Positions 44,817 to 55,200 of a stretch of DNA of 64,000 nt are shown here, piece after piece (position 1 is the stretch's first letter; the number at the start of each line of letters is the position of its first letter). The DNA is from a bacterium 336/3 (lineage in GTDB: Bacteria > Bacteroidota > Bacteroidia > Cytophagales > Thermonemataceae), in assembly GCA_001281695.1 (NCBI GenBank), contig LJIE01000001.1:2184586-2248585 (forward strand), given 5' to 3'. Made by a program: the position numbers and the translations under genes. A model generated the notes under the pieces. It was given only the letters and a program-made list of their open reading frames with translations. It had not been told where the DNA came from and searched no databases.

Positions 44817-45485
44817 CTATTTTTGAGCTTCTTCAACTTCTTTTATAAGCAAATTGGCAAGAACTGTTTTGTTTTGGAGGCTATATAAGTTTATAAGATA
44901 ATTACAAACAAGGAGATATTCAGAGTGTTTTTTGCCATAAATTTTCTCTAAAATGTTTTTTGCACTCAAAAATAAAGGTTCAGCCTCTTTAAATTTTTTC
45001 TGTTCGTAGAGATTAATAGCAAGACTACTTGTTGCTATTGCATAATCGGGGTGTTCCTTACCCAAGAGCTTTTCTTGGATATTTTTTACTTCTACAAGTA
45101 AAGGCTCAGCTTTTGTATATTGTTTTTGAACATAATAAACATCAACAGCTAATTTGTTGCACATTAGGGCATATTCTCTGCTTTCCTTTCCTGATTTTTT
45201 CTCGGCAAGGGTTCTGGCTTCTTTGTAAAGGGCTTCTGCTTTGGGGAATTGTTGTTGTTTGCAATACAGATAAGCTAAGGAATTGCTTGTTTTAGCATAT
45301 TTTTCATCTGTTTTACCAAACTCTTTTTCAGCCTGCTTTAATGCCTGCTCATAAACACTAAGGGCATCTGTAAAATTACCAGCTCTGTAAGCTTGTAAAG
45401 CTTGTTCATTTAGTTTTTCCCAATTGTTTTGAGCCTTGAGTGAAAATGAAAAACACAATGATATGAAAATAAGAAGTTTGTACAT
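44817..45485 (-). CDS. Exported TPR_12-type tetratricopeptide protein
   Basis: A 222-residue periplasmic protein with a signal peptide ending SLKAQ and four to five TPR_12/kinesin-light-chain-type repeats: AGNFTDALSVYEQALKQAEK, QFPKAEALYKEARTLAEK, QYTKAEPLLVEVKNIQEK and KFKEAEPLFLSAKNILEK. Repeats are 42-45 residues long, the length usual for this subfamily. It precedes the DUF2007-like gene on the same strand by a few bases, so the two are probably an operon. The partner is unknown. Confidence 0.85.
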   Translation of the reverse strand: MYKLLIFISLCFSFSLKAQNNWEKLNEQALQAYRAGNFTDALSVYEQALKQAEKEFGKTDEKYAKTSNSLAYLYCKQQQFPKAEALYKEARTLAEKKSGKESREYALMCNKLAVDVYYVQKQYTKAEPLLVEVKNIQEKLLGKEHPDYAIATSSLAINLYEQKKFKEAEPLFLSAKNILEKIYGKKHSEYLLVCNYLINLYSLQNKTVLANLLIKEVEEAQK

Positions 45486-45594
45486 GAATTATAGTGTTAA
45501 ATGGTGAATTACAAATGCTAAATTTTAAATGGTAAATAATTGAAAATAAGTTGTGTCTTTTCTCCTTTTTCCTTTCTCTTGCTTCCTGTTAAAT

Positions 45595-48500
45595 TTACTC
45601 TCCCACAAGTTTCTGAACACCTAAAAATGCCCAGTCTATGGCAAGTCCAAAAACAATACCAAAGCCAAAACCATAGTTGATGAGTTGTTTGAAATACAAA
45701 CCTGCAAAACTATTAAAAAGTTCTTCCACTTCTTTGGGATGCATGGATTCAATTTCTTGCACCACAACTCTGTGTAAATCAATGGATAATAGTAATTGAG
45801 GTAAGTTTTCATCTAACGCTTCAAAAACAGCTTCAAGTATCTGAAAAGTAAAATATTCTTTTGTTTCAGGATGAATAAGTTTTAATGTTTTGGGCAGTAT
45901 TTCATCTGCAATATCTTGAATACTTGTTTTTAAAAGCTCCTTTATTTCAGGCTTTTGAAGCATTTCTTGCATGACTTTGTGCAAGTCTTTATGCAAAGTA
46001 TCTGTAGCAATATACTGATTAAGAGGCTGTTGTTTTAAATGCTTAAAAGCTTCATCTATCCATTTACTTTTTTCTTCTTCAAAAACAGGAGTTGCCAAAA
46101 TATGAGTTACGATCTTCTTGGCTATGAGCTGGCTATCTTCATGTATCCAATGTTGTGAGTAGTTTTCAGCAAATTGTTTAAAATTTTCTGTCAAAAAGTT
46201 ACTTGTTTTTGAAATCAATTGATTGTTAGGGTTTGATAAAATCCCCTTGATATGCCCTTGAATGAGCTTTATTTCTGACTGAAACGTATTTTCAAGGTTT
46301 TGAATGCCAAAAATATCTTCGTTTTTGATAAAATCGAGTAGGGGAGTTTCAAGCAGACTATATTCTAAAAATATTTCAGCTACTTTTCCTGTGGCTTCTT
46401 GCAAATCAGGATTTGATAAAAAACCTTCAATCCAACGTTTTAAAGAGTTTTCGTTTACACCCAACTGCAAATTTTCCAAATGGATTTCACCAATATAATT
46501 TACTTCTTGTTTGACAAGCTGAATCAGATCAGGCATTTGTTTCTTGAAAAAGTTTGGAATACCATAGGTAGCAAGCTCCAAAACAGTTTCTCTAATCACT
46601 GTTTTGTAAATAAACGCTGCTTTGTTTTCTTGATAAGCTCTTTCATAAACTTCGTTGGCAAGTTCTCTTTTATTTTCAGCAAGCCAGTCAATACCTTTTT
46701 GCAAGAGTTGTTCAATGAGGTTTAAAGAATTTTCTTGTAAAAACTGGACAAGTCTGCCACCCAAAATTTCTGAAATTTTCTTCTGTGGGTCTATTTCTTG
46801 TTCCAAACGTTTTGCTAAACCGTTGTAAATTTGTTCTTGCGTATTTGTACTACTCATGCGTGTACGCAAGAAATTTGCAAAATTACGTTTGATATTTTCA
46901 ATTTGGTCTTTTTGTAAAACTTCTGAAATCCTCTTTTCTACAAGTTTCTGATAACGAGCCAACAAGTACTTTTTGAGAGCAGGAAGCCATTTTTCCGTAG
47001 AATCTTCGTTACTGAACACCTCAGCTTGATTCCTAAAGAATTTTTGAAGAGCCTCTTCCGTTTTTGTCCATGTATTGGCAGGCAAAATTCCCGCTAAACT
47101 TTTTGGAGGATTTTGCCCTAGATTTAATACTTTGGCAATGGTATCATCAGCTTGGGCTTGAAGACGGTCATTGGATAAATACGCCTTGAACCGATTTTTT
47201 AACTGGCTTGTATCTGTTTGAGCCAAATTCTGATTCAAAAGGGTTTCTATTTTTCCTTCAATTGCTTTATAAAGATTTTCTTGTTTATTATCTAAATAAT
47301 TTAGTGTTTTTGTTTGTAAATAATTGGTAATATTATTTTGATTTTTGGAGATAATACCCTCTAAAAGACCATATTCGTTTTTCTGAATGAGCTCAAGCAA
47401 AGAAGTTCTCAAAACCTTTCTGCTTCCATGAAAATTACTAATGATGCTTTCTTTCTGTAAAAGGTTATCTTTTACAAAACGCCCCATATTTTGGGCAAAT
47501 TTACTTTTGTTTTTGGTAATTACCCCAGGTGTAAATGGAAGCGTAATTCCTGCAAGTTTTTTCTTTTCGTAGGGTCTGAAAATCATTTTGAGGGCAAGCC
47601 AGTTGGTGCCATAACCAGTGATACCATACACCAAACCATTGACAGTATTGCCTAAATACACATTTTCCATTTGTGGGATTGCAAGCAAAGCCCCTCCAGC
47701 CACACCACCCAATAAAGCTCCTAACATATTGATAGGTCCAAGCTCTTTACCCATGAAGTTTTCAACCATATCCCTGATTTTTTCGGGTGGTTGTGAACTC
47801 AAATTCTGTTTTACAAGAATTTCAATTCTGCCTTTTAAAAGGGTCTCAAGTTCTAAAAGTAATGTTTCTTGTAAATATTTTGCTGTTTGTTGATGTAGTG
47901 TTTCATCAGCATTGAGAAAAGATAAATAATTTTGTAGAGGCTGATGCGAAAATTCTTGCCAAAAACCTTGCAAAGCCTTCTGGACTTCCTTACTGATTTG
48001 CTCAACTACTTTTTGAGTTTGGTTTTCTGAAAAAAGCTCATCAATACGAATTTTTTGTAAGTTCTCCTGAATAATTTTTTCTAAATTCTTGCTCAAATTT
48101 TCTTTAATAGTATTATCTACCAATGTATCTTTTGCTTTCTGGGTAAGCCATTGAGCCAAATTATTAAAATCTGTGTTAGAAAAAATGCTTTCAAGAGCAT
48201 TTTGAGAAAAGGTAGCTTGTTTTTCCTTGATTTTTTGAATGATAAAATCTTCTAAATGAACTTCTTGTAATAAGTTATACAACCAATTACCACTTTTGAG
48301 TTTATCAAGCTGTTTCTGAATGAAATTCTCTATTTGCGAGGAACTAATAAAATCCCCCATATTTTTATCTAAATAACTATCTAAAAATGAGGGTTTTATT
48401 TGTATAAGTAATTGATTGAAATTTTGCCCAATAGCATTGCTTAAAAAATCAATAACTTTTTGGGGTTCTACTTGCGAAATGATTTTACTAATGGTATTGG

Positions 48501-49683
48501 ATTTCAGATAATCTACCAAATAATTGGTAGCTATTTGGGCAAGTTCACCTGCATCATATTTTTCAATATAATTGATGATTTTCTTAACAACCTCAGCATT
48601 TTCGCTCACACTACCAATAAAAATATCAAGAAGCCAATCTTGTAAAGCAAATTGAGTATTATTTCTAAATGTCTGATCTATTAAACTATCAATTTTTGGC
48701 TTTTGTTCTTGAATAAAAACAATGAAAGTCTGTAAAATTTTTGGTAACTGCTTTCTTAAGAAATTTTCAAAATTCCTCTCAAGAGTAGGGCTAAGTAATT
48801 CAAAAACAGTTGTTTGTTCTTTTTGTAATGTTTGTAAAATAAATTTTGAAAGTGTTTGAATAATCAAATTACCTTTATTGGAATTGAGCAAATTAGAAAT
48901 TTGCACAAGCACTTCTTGCAGAACACTATGCCATTGCTCTTGAGAGATGAGACTTTTAATGGGTTTTTGAGCAAGACTTTGGCTTAAAAATCTGACAAAT
49001 ACATCTAAATCTGCTTGTTGTAAAATGTCTTGCGAAAAAGTTGTGTATTTGGTACTTTCTACTAAAAAATTATAATAAGCCTCTACAATTTTTGTAAAAT
49101 CTTCTGAAACTTTTTTGACCAAATCATCTCCAAATATCTCTAAAAGACTTTGTTTGCTAATGGATTTCAGTAAGTTCTCTAATGAGAGCTGAATATCAAT
49201 TTTTTCGGGTAAGAGTAATAGCTCATGAGTTGTATTTTTAGCTAAAGCCTGAATTTGCTCGTCAGAAACTACTTTTGTAAACTCTATTTCTTTTAAAAAA
49301 TTACTAAAATTTTGATGAATGGTATGATTGAAGGCATTTACTAAACTACCAGAAATATTTTCCCAAGAATTTTGAGCCATAGGCACATCTGCCATCGAAA
49401 GGTTAGAAAGCAGATTTTTTAAATGGTTTTTATAAAAATCTTGTACACTTAGCTCAACAGATTTTCTAAAGTCTTCATTTTGGAATTCTTTAGAGAGTGT
49501 ATGATGATTAATGATTTCTTTTTCAACGAGTTTGCTGATATTTTCAACGAATTGTTCATGAGTCTTGAGAACAATTCCTCCCAAACCAAAGCGTTTTTTG
49601 AATAGCATCTGGACTGCCAAATCGTTGGTGATATACCCCACAAAAGACCCAGAAACTATTTTTGCAAGCGATTCTATAATCAT
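45595..49683 (-). CDS. Double-length DUF445 (YheB-like) membrane protein
   Basis: A 1362-residue protein. Members of DUF445 (YheB/YjiN type) are usually about 400 residues. Here two copies of the membrane-proximal signature occur: GSFVGYITNDLAVQMLFKK at about 12-30 and YGITGYGTNWLALKMIFRP at about 680-700, the second followed by the conserved GITLPFTPGVITKNKSKFA. A second glycine-rich hydrophobic stretch precedes copy 2. Each is followed by hundreds of residues of amphipathic helix, rich in Gln/Asn/Lys. A final membrane helix (GFGFGIVFGLAIDWAFLGVQ) ends the chain. The function is unknown; the long helices suggest a periplasmic or inter-membrane structural role, which is speculation. Confidence 0.85.
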   Translation of the reverse strand: MIIESLAKIVSGSFVGYITNDLAVQMLFKKRFGLGGIVLKTHEQFVENISKLVEKEIINHHTLSKEFQNEDFRKSVELSVQDFYKNHLKNLLSNLSMADVPMAQNSWENISGSLVNAFNHTIHQNFSNFLKEIEFTKVVSDEQIQALAKNTTHELLLLPEKIDIQLSLENLLKSISKQSLLEIFGDDLVKKVSEDFTKIVEAYYNFLVESTKYTTFSQDILQQADLDVFVRFLSQSLAQKPIKSLISQEQWHSVLQEVLVQISNLLNSNKGNLIIQTLSKFILQTLQKEQTTVFELLSPTLERNFENFLRKQLPKILQTFIVFIQEQKPKIDSLIDQTFRNNTQFALQDWLLDIFIGSVSENAEVVKKIINYIEKYDAGELAQIATNYLVDYLKSNTISKIISQVEPQKVIDFLSNAIGQNFNQLLIQIKPSFLDSYLDKNMGDFISSSQIENFIQKQLDKLKSGNWLYNLLQEVHLEDFIIQKIKEKQATFSQNALESIFSNTDFNNLAQWLTQKAKDTLVDNTIKENLSKNLEKIIQENLQKIRIDELFSENQTQKVVEQISKEVQKALQGFWQEFSHQPLQNYLSFLNADETLHQQTAKYLQETLLLELETLLKGRIEILVKQNLSSQPPEKIRDMVENFMGKELGPINMLGALLGGVAGGALLAIPQMENVYLGNTVNGLVYGITGYGTNWLALKMIFRPYEKKKLAGITLPFTPGVITKNKSKFAQNMGRFVKDNLLQKESIISNFHGSRKVLRTSLLELIQKNEYGLLEGIISKNQNNITNYLQTKTLNYLDNKQENLYKAIEGKIETLLNQNLAQTDTSQLKNRFKAYLSNDRLQAQADDTIAKVLNLGQNPPKSLAGILPANTWTKTEEALQKFFRNQAEVFSNEDSTEKWLPALKKYLLARYQKLVEKRISEVLQKDQIENIKRNFANFLRTRMSSTNTQEQIYNGLAKRLEQEIDPQKKISEILGGRLVQFLQENSLNLIEQLLQKGIDWLAENKRELANEVYERAYQENKAAFIYKTVIRETVLELATYGIPNFFKKQMPDLIQLVKQEVNYIGEIHLENLQLGVNENSLKRWIEGFLSNPDLQEATGKVAEIFLEYSLLETPLLDFIKNEDIFGIQNLENTFQSEIKLIQGHIKGILSNPNNQLISKTSNFLTENFKQFAENYSQHWIHEDSQLIAKKIVTHILATPVFEEEKSKWIDEAFKHLKQQPLNQYIATDTLHKDLHKVMQEMLQKPEIKELLKTSIQDIADEILPKTLKLIHPETKEYFTFQILEAVFEALDENLPQLLLSIDLHRVVVQEIESMHPKEVEELFNSFAGLYFKQLINYGFGFGIVFGLAIDWAFLGVQKLVGE

Positions 49684-49760
49684 AGCTGATACTTTAACCT
49701 ATTCAAAAATATGGAATAAGTTTGGATGAACAAAAAATAAAATATTTGAAAATGAGAATT

Positions 49761-50813
49761 TTAAACAAGATTCCTTTCTACACCTTCCACTTCCAAGATA
49801 AAATCAGCACCAAAAGCCATAGAAGGTGTTAAAAAGCCTGCTGGTAAATTATCAGATAACAATCTTTGGGTTGCCATTAAAGCTGTAATGGCTGTAAGTT
49901 TATAGCCTTCGGGCGTGGTAAGCCTTGCTTCAACAGATTGACCAGTGTTGTTGGTAACTTTTCCCCATAAATAGCTTTTTCCTGTTTCTCGCACAGTTTC
50001 GTTGGGTCCAATGATTTTCTTATTAATAAAATTCTGAAAAAACTTTTGAACAAATCCTAAACCTAAAAGCCAAGAAAAATAATTACTACGCTTCATCCAT
50101 GTAATCATTTTTTTTGGTTGAGCCATAAAAACCTTAATATTAGGGATTTGAGTGCTATAATAAGCCGTAGAAACATCACCCCAAGGAATGCAAACAGAAA
50201 GAGCTTTCTTTACACCATAATCAATGGTTTTTACTTCATAAGCAGAAGCAACAGGTTTGATTTTTCCATTTTCTCTGATAGCACCACCTTTATGTAAACC
50301 TCGAGCCATTGTAAGAGCTGTACCCCTCGAAACTCCACCAGAACCCATGAAAGCAAGTTCTAAATTTATAGCATCAGGTAATTGATTTTTTAAAAAACTA
50401 GCCAAACAATCAGAAGGAACAACATCAAAACCAACCCCAGACAGAAGTGTAATGCCTGCTTGCTTTGCCTTTTCATGTTGATGAGCTACATATTCAAATA
50501 CTTCAATTTCACCTGTAATATCTAAATAATGTGTTTGTGTTTTAAGACAAATATTTAATACCGTGGGAGTTGTAAGAGCAAAAGGTCCTGCACAATGTAA
50601 AAGAGCTTTCACATTTTTCAAGGCATTCTCTAAAGCAGAAGTATCTGAAAGGTCAAAGGCAAGCCATTCTAAACCTAATTTATCTGCCAAATCTTTGGTT
50701 TTTTGACTATCTCTTCCCGCTAAAATAGGTTTTAAACCTTGCTTTACAGCTAATTCAGCAATCAATTTGCCTGTATAGCCATAAGCTCCATAAATTAAAA
50801 AGTTTTGTTTCAT
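49761..50813 (-). CDS. Saccharopine dehydrogenase-like / trans-acting enoyl reductase family protein
   Basis: A 350-residue NAD(P)-binding protein. The Rossmann start is NFLIYGAYGYTGKLIAELA, with LAGRDSQKTKDLAD following, the pattern of saccharopine dehydrogenase-like proteins and trans-acting enoyl reductases. The mid part includes LLHCAGPFALTTPTVL, HYLDITGEIEVFE and SGVGFDVVPSDCLA, all conserved in this group, while GSGGVSRGTALTM is in the substrate domain. The enzymatic reaction in Bacteroidetes is not established. It lies directly upstream of the kinase gene (same strand, 0 bp gap), so both are probably co-transcribed. Confidence 0.85.
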   Translation of the reverse strand: MKQNFLIYGAYGYTGKLIAELAVKQGLKPILAGRDSQKTKDLADKLGLEWLAFDLSDTSALENALKNVKALLHCAGPFALTTPTVLNICLKTQTHYLDITGEIEVFEYVAHQHEKAKQAGITLLSGVGFDVVPSDCLASFLKNQLPDAINLELAFMGSGGVSRGTALTMARGLHKGGAIRENGKIKPVASAYEVKTIDYGVKKALSVCIPWGDVSTAYYSTQIPNIKVFMAQPKKMITWMKRSNYFSWLLGLGFVQKFFQNFINKKIIGPNETVRETGKSYLWGKVTNNTGQSVEARLTTPEGYKLTAITALMATQRLLSDNLPAGFLTPSMAFGADFILEVEGVERNLV

Positions 50814-52157
50814 TTAAAATAACATATCAAGAGGTATAACAATGGAAACGGTTGTGCCTTTTTGTTCAATACTTTCTACTTCTAAGGTACTATTACATCT
50901 TTTCAATAAACCTTGGCACAAATTTAGTCCTAAACCTGTTCCTTTCTCATAATTTGTTCCTTTATTGGAAAAAACAATACCTTTCTTTATATTCTCCAAG
51001 TTTTCAGAAGAAATGCCTACACCATTATCTATAATTTGTATTTGTAGATTATTTGAATTAATAATTGTTTTAATCAGAATAGCTGTATTTTCAGGACTAA
51101 ATTTAACAGCATTTGAAATAATATTTCGAATAACTATTTCTAAAATTTGCCTATCAAAATTGATAGAAACATCATTGGTAACTTCTAAAATAGCTTGAAG
51201 ATGAATATTTTTATTGGTAGCTATAATTTCTAAATTGGATATTTGATTTTCAATGTAAGAGTTAAGTTCTATTTTCTCCAAATGTATAAAAGTGTCTCCA
51301 AACTGACTTTTCGACCAAAAAAGTAAATTATCTACCAATGAGAGTGTATAACTTAAATTTTTATACATATCAGGAACAACTTCTTGGAGCTGTTCTATAG
51401 GCATATCTCTTTGATAAACAAGCTCTACAATGGCTTTACTTGAAGTAAGAGGGCTTCTTAAATCATGAGCAATAATTGAAAATAAGCGATTTTGTGAAGC
51501 ATTCATTTTTTGGAGTTGTTCATTCTGATTAGAAAGTTCTAGACTATTTTGAGCCAAAACTTCATTTTGTTTTAATATCTCAGCATCTTTCAAATTTATC
51601 TTTTCTTGCTTTTTATCATAACTTTTTTTCAGAACAGACATTACAAAAAAAGCACCATAAGATAATGTTATATAAGTGATAGCCAAATCTATAATTTTAT
51701 CTTCTTTGGTTTTATGTAAATCTACCCAATGAGGATATTTATATTCGATTAATACAACAATTAAAATAATTATACAAATAGATAAAACACTCCAAAGCTG
51801 TATTTTTTTTGGTAAAATAATGGCAAAAACCATTGCTAAGACTACATAAAATATGCCTATACGCCCTTCAATACCTCCATTCAAAAACCAAAACCATGTG
51901 AGAAAAAAAATGGTCATGAAAGAATAACCAATGACGGCTATTTTAAATTGCTGAAGAATAAAAGCTAAATAATACCAAAATACATTTAGTATCAGAACCC
52001 CCACACAAACCCAAGCTAAAAAATTGAACCCAATATAAAAGTTAATAGGAATAGCTATTAAAACAAGAAATAAGGTCAGTCGGATAATATAAATAAATAC
52101 TTTTTCTTCTATGTTGAGATGAGCAATATTAAAAAGTGTTTTTAATATATTTTGCAT
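50814..52157 (-). CDS. Integral membrane sensor histidine kinase
   Basis: A 447-residue kinase with about six membrane helices in the first 175 residues (7TM/MASE-like but unassigned) and no periplasmic loop of size. A coiled coil (180-225) leads to a DHp domain with His231 in SIIAHDLRSPLTSSKAIVEL, then a HATPase domain with RNIISNAVKFSP, DNGVGIS and KGTGLGLNLCQGLL. It therefore senses within or at the membrane. There is no adjacent response regulator. The stop is directly followed by the enoyl-reductase-like gene. The target is unknown. Confidence 0.92.
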   Translation of the reverse strand: MQNILKTLFNIAHLNIEEKVFIYIIRLTLFLVLIAIPINFYIGFNFLAWVCVGVLILNVFWYYLAFILQQFKIAVIGYSFMTIFFLTWFWFLNGGIEGRIGIFYVVLAMVFAIILPKKIQLWSVLSICIIILIVVLIEYKYPHWVDLHKTKEDKIIDLAITYITLSYGAFFVMSVLKKSYDKKQEKINLKDAEILKQNEVLAQNSLELSNQNEQLQKMNASQNRLFSIIAHDLRSPLTSSKAIVELVYQRDMPIEQLQEVVPDMYKNLSYTLSLVDNLLFWSKSQFGDTFIHLEKIELNSYIENQISNLEIIATNKNIHLQAILEVTNDVSINFDRQILEIVIRNIISNAVKFSPENTAILIKTIINSNNLQIQIIDNGVGISSENLENIKKGIVFSNKGTNYEKGTGLGLNLCQGLLKRCNSTLEVESIEQKGTTVSIVIPLDMLF

Positions 52158-52196
52158 AATGTTTTTTTCAAAGTCATTTTTATATAAAAATGAATA

Positions 52197-52228
52197 TTAA
52201 CTTTATAAGTTCAAGATTATAAAGTTAA
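52197..52228. repeat. 12-bp perfect inverted repeat between the lamin-tail gene and the kinase gene
   Basis: TTAACTTTATAA at 52197-52208 and TTATAAAGTTAA at 52217-52228 around an 8-nt loop. It may be an AT-rich terminator of the lamin-tail gene or an operator upstream of the kinase gene. Confidence 0.55.
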
Positions 52229-52256
52229 GGAAAAATTACAATATATTAAACGTTCG

Positions 52257-55200
52257 TTATTTTTTATTGGTTACAGCAACAGTTTCTTTAAAACTCTCTT
52301 GTTTGCCTGTTAAATCAAATATCTGGAAAAGAACAACATAATAGCCTGTTCTTACTCTTGAGCCATCTTCATTCACACCATCCCAATTCAAAAAGCCTTC
52401 ATTGGCAAGTGTTTGATTTCTCGCTAAGTATTTGATAAGTCTTCCTTGTGAATCATAAACAGTTACATTGGCTACATTACCTTGTCCTGTAAATTTGTAA
52501 TTGATACTGGTAAAATCAGCTTGTCCATCATTGTCAGGTGTGAAAACCTTGGGTTCAATTGTAATGGTACCACTTTGAGATTGGTTAATTTTATTTTGCG
52601 AATTTGCATAACCTGGTGTAGCAAAACCAACACTACTTGCTGCTGAAAACCAGCTACTTGGATTGTTTGTAGGCAAGCTAAAACCTAAACGTTCCAAAGA
52701 AACGCCTTCTTCATCATCCAGCAATTCAAAATGAAAATCATCTTTGTAATCAAAACGCTCAGTTGTTCTATTCAAATTATCTATGACAACTACTATTCCT
52801 TCATCATCATTGTAGCTGGGCATACTATTTGCCTGTAAAAATGGTTTTCCCTCAGATAAAGGATAATTTGATTGAATATTTAAAATATCTGTTGAAATAG
52901 CTACATAACTCTTGGGAGCAAGTACATAATTATCAGTAGTAATAGGATTTTTACTGTCAATAGCATTGTTTACAATACGAGCTAATGACCAGTCTTTCAG
53001 GTTTATATATTTATCAGATTGATTATAAAGTTCTACAAAATCAGAACCTCCAGTCCTTGGATTAAATAAAACTTCATTTAGAATAATATCAGTTGAATCA
53101 GCTTGTTCGGGTAATCCAAAATCTGCAAAGTTAGCATCTGCAATCAAGTTTCCGCTACAATCTGTAATGCTTTGTACAGTCAGTCTATATTTTTCACGAG
53201 GCTGTAAAAGAGGACTTACTGTTAATATAACTTGTTTAAAATCAGGGCTTACAACGGTTTTACTTTGAACACTAATACCTTTATCAATAGAATAAGTAGC
53301 ATTTACAGCTGAAAGACTATCCAAACGTTCATTGAAATTTATAGTAATAGTTTGATTATTAGTTGCATCTACACGCAAAAGTATAGGGGCTATATTATCA
53401 GGCTTTACTTCTTTTACAGAATTTTGTTGTGTAGGTGTTCCTCCATTGCTGTTGGTAGAGGCTATCCAGTTGCCTGTTTCACCACAAGGATTTTCCGTAT
53501 CAATCATTTCCAAAGCCCAACCACCTTCTTTTTTGGTGGCATCATTGTACCAGCTATCGCTATAAGTTACAGTAAAAATAAGTCTGCCATCAGCTCCTCT
53601 AAGAGTCAAACGTTCTCCACTGTTGTTCAAACTTGGCAAACTTGGTACACCTACTACATTGTTATAAGCATTAAAATCAGCTAATACACTATTATTCACT
53701 AAAATTAGATACTGATTAGGCAAAATATTTACATTAGACAAAGTAGCAGATCCCGTATTATCAAAAAATTTACAGCCATTTAAACTAATAACTTTGTTTG
53801 TTCTGTTATAAAGTTCTACATATTCTTGTTCAGGAAGACCTACACGAGGTTCAGGGTCAGCAAAAATTTCTGTAATAATTACTTGATTAAAGGTTGGTAC
53901 AAGTCCAACACCTACTTGTAGTATAGTATTTGTATTGATTTGATTACCAGCACAATCGTTTATACTATTTAAAGTAATAGTATAAATATCGCCAGCAACG
54001 AGAGGAGTAGCCAAAGTCAATTGTACTTCTTTTTCTGAGATAACAGATACATTTGAAATACCAATGCTTCCAGAAACTACATAAGAGCCTAAAAGTAAAC
54101 TTGTCTGGTTCATGCTTTCTGAAAATACAATTCTTACAACAGTAGGAGTAATGATGGAATTACTGAATACTGTAGGCTTTTGTGTATCAGGAGTATTATT
54201 GAAAACAGAATTCTGTTGAGCAGGAGTTCCTCCAGAAGCATTGTTGGAAGCTCTCCAATTATTTTCATCACTACAAGGTAGCGTGGGATTGATAAGCTCT
54301 AAGCTCCAGCCTCCATCATCTTTGTTGCTATCTTTATACCAAGAAAGAGCATAAGTAACCACATCTACATCCAAGAAATTATCTACATCTCTTAATGTAA
54401 TAGTTTCTCCTGTGTTCGTTAGAGCATCCCAAACAGGCATCCCTATTACATTTCCTGTAAATAAAGAAGCATTGGCTTGTGGACACAACAAAACATATCC
54501 ACCTGCAGGTAGAATGTAGTTATTGCTTGTAATAGTTCTTGTATTAAGGGTATAATTTCTAAGATTGATATTCTTACTCGATTTGTTATGGATTTCTACA
54601 TACTCGGAAGCTGGCAAACCTACTTGAGGAGTTTCATCAGCCATGATTTCATTGATAATTATGTCTCTATTGAGAGCACTGCTTACTTGTAAATAATTAA
54701 AATTGGTTTGAGTAGAACTTTGATTATTTCCTGCAAAATCTATAATATTGGTAGCTGTAACAGTATAATTTTGATTATTGACAAAAGGAGTGGCAAAAGT
54801 AAGGGTTACCTGCGAAAAATTTCCAGCATTTCGAGTAGCTGTTAAAGGTGTTCCAATACCTCCATTAACACTATAATTGGCTGTATTTTGGGCAGAAGTT
54901 AAAGAGACACTTTCACTAAAAAATACATCTAACTGATTGTTTATAAGCGTAGAAGCACTCGAAAGGGTAGGAGCTGTTACATCAGGAGTGGAAATAGAAC
55001 CAAAAAGTTCTACATTATCTACTCTGAACGTTCCTGCTACACCACTTGCTCCAAAGGCATAAATTCTGAACTCAATATTTCCAGAACGATTATAAAAGTT
55101 TTCATCTAGGGCAATAGCTCTGTTGGTGAGTGTAGTAGTTCCTGAATTGGTATATGAACCTAAATTGGTTGTAAATCCATCTAAACTGGAACGTAAAACC

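Noticed and set aside
45595-49683. Frameshift fusion of two separate genes
   Set aside because: The frame is continuous and both halves share composition and helix pattern, so a true duplication fits better.
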